64,000 nucleotides of DNA from Calothrix anomala FACHB-343 (lineage in GTDB: Bacteria > Cyanobacteriota > Cyanobacteriia > Cyanobacteriales > Nostocaceae), in the NCBI RefSeq assembly GCF_014696435.1, contig NZ_JACJQG010000037.1, positions 24,736-88,735 of the forward strand. Direction: 5' to 3'. The position numbers and the translations under genes are program-made. The notes beneath the pieces were generated by a model. That model ran no database searches. It saw only the letters and a list, made by a program, of their open reading frames with translations, and was not told the DNA's origin. Positions 57,612 to 64,000 of the stretch are shown here, in pieces (the stretch's first letter is position 1; every line of letters starts with the position of its first letter).

Positions 57612-57731
57612 ACAAAGACTATTAAAACTTGTAACAACAGTTTTTAGCCCCGCATCAATTACTAAAACTTCTCAAAGACTATTAAAACTTGTAACAACAG
57701 TTTTTAGCCCCGCATCAATTACTAAAACTTC
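57612..57731. repeat. Perfect 60-bp tandem duplication
   Basis: Two identical 60-bp units (57612-57671 and 57672-57731), each beginning caaagactattaaaacttgt. The rest of 57303-57783 contains the terminator and the 19-mer hairpin and no gene. Confidence 0.95.
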
Positions 57732-57783
57732 TCCCGGTGACACAGAGAAAATCTAAATTTAGCAAAAGCGTGCAGAAATTATT

Positions 57784-58041
57784 CTAAAACTGTAAAACGA
57801 CATTTGACGCTAAAGGCATGATCGCAGTAGCAATGTGAATAGTTTGGTTATCGGGATTCTGCCACTCTTTTACCAAAACAAACTCAGTCTCAGGATCGTA
57901 AAACAAAACTGCTAAAGATATCTGACCTTCCCAGCAATAATGTACATTGCCATCGTGAGACAAGTAAACCGCACCTCTTCCGTGCCCATAAAAGCCACTC
58001 ATAGCAGTTCGAGACAGAGTATTCCAAGAAACATATTTCAT
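57784..58041 (-). CDS. Small hypothetical protein
   Basis: 85 aa, MKYVSWNTLSRTAMSGFYGH..., with AVYLSHDGNVHYCWEGQISL and a beta-rich pattern. No signal peptide. I do not recognise the family. The length and the coherent hydrophobic pattern suggest a real gene; it could also be a fragment. Confidence 0.45.
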   Translation of the reverse strand: MKYVSWNTLSRTAMSGFYGHGRGAVYLSHDGNVHYCWEGQISLAVLFYDPETEFVLVKEWQNPDNQTIHIATAIMPLASNVVLQF

Positions 58042-58702
58042 CACGCTACCTCTCTAATTAATCTTTCATGTCCTTTCCATTCCACATATACTCATCAAAA
58101 CATAGTTAATCCGTATAAAAACTGAGTTTGTTTATATTTTTTCACCCAACACATCCAGAATGCAGGTGCTAACTGGATGCAGCCTAACTTAGGCATCAAG
58201 CAGAATACAGCAGCAATAAAAGATGTTTTGTCATGACATCCTTTCTGTCCATGCCATATTGTTAACTCAGATACATATGTGATCAATCAAACAAGCAGCA
58301 CATAAGCTAATGGGCGTCTAAATTGCATAACACCGTTGACTGTTGACTGTTGACTGTGAATACTCAACAGCCTTCATGATGGATTGTGCAATTTGAGGGG
58401 CTTACAAAAAATAAATTACCCAAATTCCGTAGTGCGAGCATCTTGCTCGCTTTTGAACACCAGCGAGCGAGACGTTTGTCCTTCGGACACGCTACGCGTT
58501 AAGCGAAGCTATGCCAAAGGCTTTACGCACTACAAATTGATTGGGTATTTAAAAAATTGGATGTCCCTAAAAGCCCAATAACTTACACTCTTTCTTGCAA
58601 TGCCCAATGCCCCATGCCCAATGCCCAATGCCCCATGCCCAATGCCCCATGCCCCAATTCCAGTACCATGATTAATTATTAATCAAGCTGAATTTATAGC
58701 TT
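58042..58702. other. Repeat-filled spacer
   Basis: Contains a short CAACAGT array (about 58333-58356), a family E element (58429-58533) and a CCCAATG/CCCCATG heptamer array (58599-58658). No gene seen. Confidence 0.6.
58429..58533. repeat. Miniature element, family E, copy 2
   Basis: 105 bp, gtagtgcgagcatcttgctc ... acgcactac. Its interior includes cggacacgctacgcgttaag-type dyads. Related to 34798-34879. Confidence 0.7.
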
Positions 58703-59056
58703 ATGTCTTCCATACCTCTAACATTGAACTTGGTAGAAGGTTCTGTTTCCTTCAGTTTTTCCCCCCAAGCAGCACAGGAATTAAAAGCAGCTTTAGAAGA
58801 ATTGGTATCTCGGCTAAAAACTGTCGCCGCTAAAACGACTCCAGGGGGCGGAAAAGTCACTCCCCAGGCTCCCGTAGAATATCGCTACACGGGTGAGGTA
58901 TTTTTAGAAATTTTCTGTAATCCAAATATCTGGCCGACACCCTTCGCTGCTAAAGTATTGCTTACCATCCGCGATTTAAATATTCGCTTAACCACAGAAG
59001 CAGAACTCACTCGCGTTATAGAAGACGTTAACCAATACCTAGAGCAAGTTGGCTAA
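58703..59056 (+). CDS. Conserved cyanobacterial hypothetical protein
   Basis: 117 aa: MSSIPLTLNLVEGSVSFSFS, a helix QELKAALEELVSRLKTVAAK, a Gly/Thr/Pro linker, then YRYTGEVFLEIFCNPNIWP and a final helix EAELTRVIEDVNQYLEQVG. Soluble, no motif of known catalysis. I recognise the pattern as typical of cyanobacterial unknowns but have no family name. A heptamer array lies just upstream. Confidence 0.65.
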   Translation: MSSIPLTLNLVEGSVSFSFSPQAAQELKAALEELVSRLKTVAAKTTPGGGKVTPQAPVEYRYTGEVFLEIFCNPNIWPTPFAAKVLLTIRDLNIRLTTEAELTRVIEDVNQYLEQVG

Positions 59057-59061
59057 GTTTG

Positions 59062-59217
59062 TAGGAATTACGCAGTATCATATATTTTTCATGCTTTTTG
59101 TCAATGGTCAATGGTCAATAGTCCATAGTCCAAAAACCTGAATTTTGACCATTGACTTTTGACTTTTGACTTTTGACCACCTTTGTGAGGGTTTTTGTAT
59201 TCGGTGCGTAAGTCCTA
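59062..59217. repeat. Miniature inverted-repeat element, family C, copy 3
   Basis: 156 bp with gtaggaattacgca / tgcgtaagtccta ends and an internal ttgactt heptamer array. It begins 5 bp after the preceding stop codon. Confidence 0.8.
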
Positions 59218-59245
59218 GTTTGTATACTGGGGAAGGCTTTTTGCG

Positions 59246-59285
59246 AAAAATTACCGGAGCAGTTTACCATAAAAAACTGCCCCGG
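59246..59285 (-). terminator. Rho-independent terminator for the DUF4327 gene
   Basis: On the minus strand ccggggcagttt / aaactgctccgg arms are followed by taattttt. It lies 242 bp downstream of the DUF4327 stop. Confidence 0.65.
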
Positions 59286-59526
59286 TTAGGGAAACTACAT
59301 ACTATACTGGCGACATCGGATATGTCAGATATAAGTGAGAATTGATTACCGATGCGATCGCTACTAAAAAAAAGCTTGTATAAATCAGACTTTAATGCTT
59401 CTGTTTGAACGGGAATTAAAGATGCTGGATTTGGAGTAATCATGGTGAAAATCAGAGATTATCCCGCAAATTCGGCTCTCAATCCAAAATCAATAATTGA
59501 GTCCACATCAGAAATTTACTAATTGA

Positions 59527-59763
59527 TTAGTCGTTATCCCATTCTTCACGACCAATCAGATCGCCAATGCGATCGCGTAACAAAAAATCACATTTTTCTA
59601 ATTCACATTCAACGCAAACCCACTCTCTGGCAGGGATGTATTGGCAGAGTGTATATATTGGCTGTTGCCGGCTCACCATTCCCTTCTCAACTAGTCGGCG
59701 TGCTTCGTCTTGAATTACATCCAAAGAATAGTAACTGATAGAGGGCACCGTATTCACACTCAT
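59527..59763 (-). CDS. DUF4327-family protein
   Basis: 78 aa. Strong match to a cyanobacterium-specific family: YYSLDVIQDEARRLVEKGMV, SRQQPIYTLCQYIPAREW, CVECELEKCDFLLRDRIGDL. Three cysteines in CVECELEKC may bind metal. Function unknown. ATG start at 59763. Confidence 0.9.
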   Translation of the reverse strand: MSVNTVPSISYYSLDVIQDEARRLVEKGMVSRQQPIYTLCQYIPAREWVCVECELEKCDFLLRDRIGDLIGREEWDND

Positions 59764-60160
59764 GATTTTTACTCACAAATTACACGTAGATAGTGTTCCC
59801 GATATTTAGATGGAACAAACATGACAACAATAGACTCGTAGCTAAGGTTTTGTAGTTTGCTATACGGAACTTATTTCATTTTGACGCTACACACCCTCAA
59901 ATTATCTTAAGAAATGTAAAGAAAGTCAACATATTCTGACATTGTGGCTAAATATGCTTCATATAAGCATAACAGGGTAGTCAACATTACCTGCTATGTA
60001 GTGCAGCTGAAATAATTTCATCACCATATATGCAAATAGGTATGAGGTATTGGGGATGAGGCAAAAGTAATAATTGCTATTCCCTTATGTCCCTAATTCC
60101 TATGTTCAAGCTAGACAGTCATGCGATCAATCACACAACGAGGTTATGAAAATCTCTCTG

Positions 60161-60192
60161 AACAGTCAACCGTCAACAGTCAACCGTCAACG
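60161..60192. repeat. CAACAGT-type heptamer array
   Basis: Four units alternating caacagt and caaccgt. Confidence 0.8.
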
Positions 60193-60371
60193 CTATTTCC
60201 AAGCTAGTCAATCATAGAAAAAACCCATAATAAAGCATGAAAATATCTCATACCGAGTCCTTAGTATGCAGTAATCTCTTGCAGAAATTAGAGTATAAAC
60301 TGTTGCAAAGTATTAGGTTAAAGTACACCAGGAAATCATACAGCCTTTCATCTGTTAATTATTTCTTAAAG

Positions 60372-60550
60372 ATGGGCATGGGGCATGGGGCATTGGGCAA
60401 TTCAATTTTGGATTTTGCGAAAAGTCGGAGCGCCGGCTTCCGGCGATCTGTTAGCGCAGCGTTAGCGACGCAGGAGCGTCACTTTTCAAGACGGATTTGC
60501 GATTTTGGATTGGGTTTGAATCTAAAATCTAAAATCTAAAATTCCTTGTC
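60372..60550 (-). repeat. Inverted repeat, right copy (partner at 43565-43729)
   Basis: Reverse complement of the left copy over its full length, apart from ~20 extra nt (tcaagacggatttgcgattt region) in the centre. Confidence 0.85.
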
Positions 60551-60675
60551 CCTAGTCCCTATCCCCTATCCATAGTCAAATTAAAACAGACGTTCTTTAG
60601 TTACGTCTGTAAACTGATGAGCGAATTTTCAGCAGTTAATTGTTCCAGAAGTTACTTTGTTGTTTAAATGACTGA

Positions 60676-61098
60676 TTACGCGAATTCATCATCCTCATCG
60701 TCAGCATTGTCATCCTCTGCTGACACATTTGCGGATGGATGTTCATGTTCAGTCTTGAGTTGATTCAATAGCGTCAAAATTCTTGTACCGCGTTCTAAAG
60801 AACGGTCTTCAATAAAAATTACTTCTGGGGTGCGGCGTAGTCTTACCCGTGCCCCAAGTTCGCTGCGCACAAAACCTGTAGCCGACCTCAAGCCAGCCAT
60901 TGTTTCTGCCTTGGCTTCTTCTGTGCCATAAATACTGACGTAAATTTTGGCATGTTGTAGATCCCCAGAGACATCAACATCTGTAACACTTACCATTCCT
61001 GTACCCACGCGGTCATCTTTGATGCCGTTGAGTAACATTTGGCTAACTTCCCGTTTGATTAATTCAGCAACGCGGGAAACGCGGCGATTTGTAGCCAT
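60676..61098 (-). CDS. rbfA: Ribosome-binding factor A
   Basis: 140 aa. KH-type 30S assembly factor: [58 protein letters not shown]. The acidic C-terminal tail ([15 protein letters not shown]) is a common cyanobacterial extension. GAGGAGG precedes the ATG. Downstream partner of the DUF751 gene, as often in cyanobacteria. Confidence 0.95.
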   Translation of the reverse strand: MATNRRVSRVAELIKREVSQMLLNGIKDDRVGTGMVSVTDVDVSGDLQHAKIYVSIYGTEEAKAETMAGLRSATGFVRSELGARVRLRRTPEVIFIEDRSLERGTRILTLLNQLKTEHEHPSANVSAEDDNADDEDDEFA

Positions 61099-61217
61099 AA
61101 AAATTTTGCCTCCTCACAGAGGTTGTACAACATAACAATAGAGAAAAATTTGGGACGATAGCGCTTGCCCAACTGTCTGTAGGGCAAACCCCCCTATAGC
61201 CCCAACCTAGATTTTAC

Positions 61218-61415
61218 TTAATAGCCCAGCATAGCGCGCAGGGTAAAAGTAATAAAGGCCAAACCGCCAAACAATAACCCAATGAGAGGAATCAAGGTGA
61301 TTGGGCGTTTCAACAGAGGAAACAAAGGCTCAAATGTATTCAAAAAAATCCCGGCGAGGATGGTAATCAAGTAGCGGGGGTAGCGAAAGACGTTATCCCA
61401 GAATCCGTCAAACAT
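61218..61415 (-). CDS. DUF751 (Ycf33-like) membrane protein
   Basis: 65 aa with two transmembrane segments (YLITILAGIFLNTFEPLF and LIPLIGLLFGGLAFITFTL). FWDNVFRYPRYL is the family signature. Related to the plastid ycf33 product; role unknown. First gene of the pair with rbfA, 119 bp upstream of it. Confidence 0.9.
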   Translation of the reverse strand: MFDGFWDNVFRYPRYLITILAGIFLNTFEPLFPLLKRPITLIPLIGLLFGGLAFITFTLRAMLGY

Positions 61416-61567
61416 TTATTTAGGCTGCCTTGTTATAGACTATAAGTTTGTTTTGATATGCGTGTTTAATTTAATTGTAATGGATACTGTCTGAAAATTA
61501 ATAATTTCCTATAAAATATGATTCGTTAGTTTATAGTAGTTAGATTTAGTAACTAAGTTCCAATGCA

Positions 61568-62401
61568 ATGGTAAGCCAAATTCCTAAAGAAATTTACCCC
61601 CGTCCTTTTTTGAAATGGGCAGGTGGTAAAAGTCGGTTAATTCAACAATATATTCCTTATTTACCGTCAAAATATCAAACTTACTATGAGCCTTTTATTG
61701 GTGGCGGGGCTGTATTTTTTCATTTACAACCAAAAGTTGCTATTATCACAGATATCAACGCCGAATTAATTACCACATATTGTTGTGTTCGGGATCGGGT
61801 TGAGGAATTAATTGACCTTTTGAAAGAACATAAACTTCGTCATAGTAGAGAATACTATTATACTGTAAGAGCCAACCCGGGAAATACAGATTTAGAAATA
61901 GCTGCCCGCTTAATTTATTTGAATAAAACTTGTTTTAATGGTCTTTATCGAGTTAATTCTAAGGGTCAATTTAATGTACCCATAGGCAGATATAAAAATC
62001 CGAATATTTGTGACGGAGATTTGCTACGAGCAGCCTCAGCAGCACTTGCTCATACGCAAATTAAACAAGCTGATTTTGTAGAACTATTAAATTATGCAAC
62101 TAGCAGTGATGATTTTGTCTTCTGCGACCCGCCTTATTATCCGATAAGTAGTACGAGTTACTTTACAGGTTATAGTCGTGATTCTTTTGATGAAGAAGAC
62201 CAAAAACGTTTACGCGATACATGCGCAAAATTAGCCAAGCAGGGTGTAAAAGTGATGGTATGTAATTCCGATTGTGAATTTATTAGAAACTTATATCAGG
62301 AAATAGATTTTAAAATTTATCCCATAGCTGCAGCCAGGTCAATTAATTCTAATACAAAAAAACGCGGCATGATTTACGAACTATTAATTACTTCTTATTA
62401 A
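61568..62401 (+). CDS. dam: DNA adenine (N6) methyltransferase, Dam/DpnM type
   Basis: 277 aa. SAM-binding motif FLKWAGGKSRL and YEPFIGGGAVFF, catalytic DPPY in VFCDPPYYPIS, and the Dam-family LIYLNKTCFNGLYRVN block. This class modifies adenine in short sites, usually GATC; the site here is inferred. Next to a convergent PD-(D/E)XK nuclease-like gene, so it could be part of a restriction-modification system or the solitary Dam known in Nostoc-type cyanobacteria. Confidence 0.9.
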   Translation: MVSQIPKEIYPRPFLKWAGGKSRLIQQYIPYLPSKYQTYYEPFIGGGAVFFHLQPKVAIITDINAELITTYCCVRDRVEELIDLLKEHKLRHSREYYYTVRANPGNTDLEIAARLIYLNKTCFNGLYRVNSKGQFNVPIGRYKNPNICDGDLLRAASAALAHTQIKQADFVELLNYATSSDDFVFCDPPYYPISSTSYFTGYSRDSFDEEDQKRLRDTCAKLAKQGVKVMVCNSDCEFIRNLYQEIDFKIYPIAAARSINSNTKKRGMIYELLITSY

Positions 62402-62478
62402 AAGAAGCAATTTAAATATATACTATACAATTTTATCAAAAATTTTCAGCTATTAATAATTATTCAGTTAAGAATGAA

Positions 62479-62601
62479 TTGTAGGTTGGGGATCCAGTGC
62501 GTTGCGGGGGTTCCCCCCGTTGTAGCAACTGGCGTTTGAACGAAGTGAAACCCAACAAAAACCGGAAATGTTGGGTTTCGTTCCTCAACCCAACCTACAA
62601 A
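62479..62601. repeat. Miniature inverted-repeat element, family G, containing 19-mer core copy 3
   Basis: tgtaggttggg / cccaacctaca ends and an inner aaacccaaca / tgttgggttt hairpin. At 62503-62521 it carries the reverse complement of CAACGGGGGGAACCCCCGC between arms CCAGTGCGTTGC and GCAACTGG. Located between the methylase and nuclease genes; the rest of 62402-62709 holds a TGACAAA array. Confidence 0.8.
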
Positions 62602-62709
62602 TTTTAAAGTTTTTGGCAATAAATTTTATTGCCACATAATACATAAAATAAAAGTATGAGGAAATGCTATATCTAATAGCAAATGACAAATGACAAATGA
62701 CAAACTAAA

Positions 62710-63186
62710 TTAACAATGTTTATTCGCCCAAGCGATAAATCTATCTAAGTTATAAACACCTAATAAATTACCATTATAGGCAACTTGTTTTTTGAGCCAT
62801 TTAATAGCACCTTCTCTCATCCCTTCGCCACCAATCACAACAATAGTTGGAGCTGGATAAGATTGCTGAATATTCATATTTAAGTAAGGGAATTTTTCAT
62901 CAACCGATCCCCCACTTTCTTGCCATTTACACTCAATAATTAACCCTGCGGGGCTAACTGGTAAACCAACAACATAAAAGTCTACTTTTAAAGCAGTCTG
63001 ATAAATTCCTGTACCGATGGAAACCTGCTTGGCGTAACGTTTTGGTAATAAAGTGGCAGTTAAAAGAAATTCTTTAGTGACATGGCTTCCGACTTGGAAA
63101 TAATTATGTCCGCTCAAGACAGCTTCGATATTGCCTTCTAATATATTTCCTGACTTATTTGCTCGTGCGCCTTGAGTCATAGTCAT
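62710..63186 (-). CDS. PD-(D/E)XK nuclease-superfamily protein
   Basis: 158 aa from ATG 63186 (MTMTQGARANKSGN); CAGGGA upstream fits this start, a TTG at 63204 being the alternative. The core has the pattern Asp in ALKVDFYVV and Glu-X-Lys in LIIECKWQES, the nuclease signature, then TIVVIGGEGMREGAIKWLKK. Resembles type II restriction endonuclease-like or Holliday-fold unknowns. Convergent with dam, 308 bp apart; a restriction partner role is inference. Confidence 0.75.
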   Translation of the reverse strand: MTMTQGARANKSGNILEGNIEAVLSGHNYFQVGSHVTKEFLLTATLLPKRYAKQVSIGTGIYQTALKVDFYVVGLPVSPAGLIIECKWQESGGSVDEKFPYLNMNIQQSYPAPTIVVIGGEGMREGAIKWLKKQVAYNGNLLGVYNLDRFIAWANKHC

Positions 63187-63750
63187 CCTGAATCCCTGTG
63201 CCAAACAAAATCGCCCTTAATTCTAGGATTCCACGAAAGCCGTCACACAAAATGTGTTACTTAATATGAATTTTCAATTTTCAATTTAATACCAGTCAAC
63301 TTAACCTAAAATAGCTGCTTAGAAACAGCATCTACACAAACAAAACCTGCCTAAACAGGGTTTAAAGACCTAAATCTTCTGTGAGTATAGGCGACATGAA
63401 TTACTGACTTACTAATTAGTAGATAATGCCAGATGAGAATTTTATTAATTTGAATAGTAAGTACAAATGTATCAACAGATTTTAACATTATGCCTGCGAT
63501 TTGATACTGTTGCAGAAATTGCGGTTCTAGACACCTTACCCTAGCGCTCAAGAGCACAATATGAATAGCTAGAAATTGTACATTATTTCTAATTGTAGTT
63601 AAATTCACATCAAATTTATTTTTAATTTACCTTAATTACATAATTTTTTCACTTATACTTCATTTTTCATTAGTCTTAATTACAAAATTTTTATCTAGAT
63701 TTAAGGATTTTTAACGAACAATACTTTTTATACTACATTTAATTACACCA
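63187..63750. other. Spacer upstream of the RTX-type gene
   Basis: AT-rich, no recognisable gene or RNA. The region 63600-63740 is especially A/T-rich and probably contains the promoter of the RTX-type gene. Confidence 0.5.
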
Positions 63751-63906
63751 ATGAGTCTGAATGTTGTCTTGATCAATGGAACATCTTTTAACGACTCTCT
63801 TTCAGGCACTAGCCATGCTGATCAAATATTTGGACTAGCGGGCAATGATACTCTTTTAGGTGGTTTAGGAAATGACACCCTCGATGGTGGTTTAGAGGAT
63901 GTTTGA
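63751..63906 (+). pseudogene. RTX-type calcium-binding protein, truncated by an insertion sequence
   Basis: 51 codons: MSLNVVLINGTSFNDSLSGT..., then nonapeptide-like repeats GLAGNDTLLGGLGNDTLDGG. The RTX frame holds until Leu48 (63894); Glu-Asp-Val-stop come from the insertion sequence end. RTX proteins are normally hundreds of residues long, so only the N-terminus is left here; the rest may continue beyond the insertion outside the window. Confidence 0.75.
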
Positions 63907-63929
63907 AAAGTCGGACAGATTGTAAAAAA

Positions 63930-63978
63930 GCTCTCTCGGTATACGCTGTGAATAGATAGTAGACAGCACCGAGAGAGC
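63930..63978 (+). promoter_or_regulatory. Hairpin covering the transposase ribosome-binding region
   Basis: gctctctcggt / accgagagagc, perfect 11-bp arms with a 27-nt loop, ending 3 nt before the transposase ATG. The purine-rich gagagag that could serve as SD is inside the stem. Confidence 0.65.
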
Positions 63979-63981
63979 AAC

Positions 63982-64000
63982 ATGAGTAAAGCATATCCCA
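63982..64000 (+). CDS. IS5-family transposase, first codons only
   Basis: MSKAYP at the window edge. MSKAYP(S) is a frequent start of IS5-family transposases in cyanobacteria. Only six codons are visible. Confidence 0.5.

Larger units (their letters stand above)
59764..60675. other. Spacer between DUF4327 and rbfA
   Basis: Holds a CAACAGT/CAACCGT heptamer array (60161-60192) and one arm of the long-distance inverted repeat (60372-60550). A short open frame at 60237 runs into the repeat and is not a convincing gene. Confidence 0.55.
63895..64000 (+). mobile_element. Left end of an IS5-like insertion sequence (continues beyond window)
   Basis: The sequence gaggatgtttgaaaagtcgg looks like the GAG...TGTTTGAAAAGT terminus of IS5-family (IS427-type) elements, placed after TTA in the RTX gene. 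It is followed by a perfect hairpin and a transposase start. The right end and target duplication lie outside the window. Confidence 0.7.

Noticed and set aside
58384-58581. 65-codon open frame over the family E element
   Set aside because: Most of it is the repeat element.
1-64000. tRNA, rRNA, tmRNA, retron or diversity-generating retroelement
   Set aside because: I found no tRNA-like cloverleaf core, no rRNA segment and no reverse transcriptase or template/variable repeat pair by reading; a covariance-model scan would be decisive.

Overview
The window looks like chromosomal DNA of a filamentous, Nostoc/Calothrix-like cyanobacterium. The evidence is the dense scatter of the HIP1 octamer GCGATCGC, many heptanucleotide tandem arrays of the type known from Nostocales (CAACAGT, TGACAAA, CCCAATG, TTTTGAA, TTTTAGA units), small cyanobacterial families (DUF4327, DUF751, DUF6335), a fused glutamine/basic amino acid transporter protein of the BgtB type, and a heme oxygenase-hemN-chlE cluster. 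Base composition is about 40% GC and most genes stand alone or in pairs, separated by repeat-rich spacers.

Layout. 1-4.4 kb: 3' end of type 2 isopentenyl diphosphate isomerase (fni), converging on and overlapping a NACHT-HEAT STAND ATPase, then a spacer with two miniature elements. 4.4-10.9 kb: an EF-G paralogue, a flavoprotein monooxygenase, a pentapeptide-repeat protein and a PLP-dependent serine/threonine dehydratase. 10.9-15 kb: divergent Bgt-type amino acid ABC transporter genes, a degenerate MBL-fold protein, a muconolactone-isomerase-like protein and an MgtC-like protein. 15.6-18.2 kb: methionine salvage operon mtnD-mtnX-mtnB bracketed by two copies of one 161-bp palindromic element. 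18.2-20.2 kb: a secreted protein with a Pro/Asn decapeptide minisatellite. 20.2-21.8 kb: a long gene-free stretch. 21.8-36 kb: ABM monooxygenase, M16 peptidase, TerB-like membrane protein, mfd, a CNNM/CorC-type protein and an aldo/keto reductase. 36-42.6 kb: a TPR protein, rpiA, an SLH protein and an FHA-PAS-GAF-GGDEF-EAL protein.

43.7-52 kb is a compact stress-type island: Mn catalase, cupin, two closely related zinc alcohol dehydrogenases, an exported repeat protein, a SRPBCC membrane protein, a DJ-1/PfpI protein fused to a four-helix ferritin-like domain, DUF2267 and DUF6335. 52.8-57.3 kb is a tetrapyrrole cluster for low oxygen: heme oxygenase, oxygen-independent coproporphyrinogen III oxidase (hemN) and the anaerobic Mg-protoporphyrin monomethyl ester cyclase (chlE/bchE). 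Both lie between two inverted copies of a ~165-bp repeat (43.6 and 60.4 kb). 58.7-63.2 kb: small conserved genes, the DUF751-rbfA pair, and a convergent adenine methylase/PD-(D/E)XK nuclease pair. The window ends in an RTX-type gene cut off by an IS5-like insertion sequence that continues past the edge.

The most distinctive content is (a) the low-oxygen tetrapyrrole cluster, (b) the NACHT protein whose HEAT array seems truncated against fni, (c) the stress island with its PfpI-ferritin-like fusion, and (d) an unusually rich set of very small mobile repeats. These include a 161-bp element whose 11-nt loop is inverted between its two copies, a 19-mer hairpin core flanked by locus-specific arms, and heptamer repeats that have entered coding sequence (mfd).
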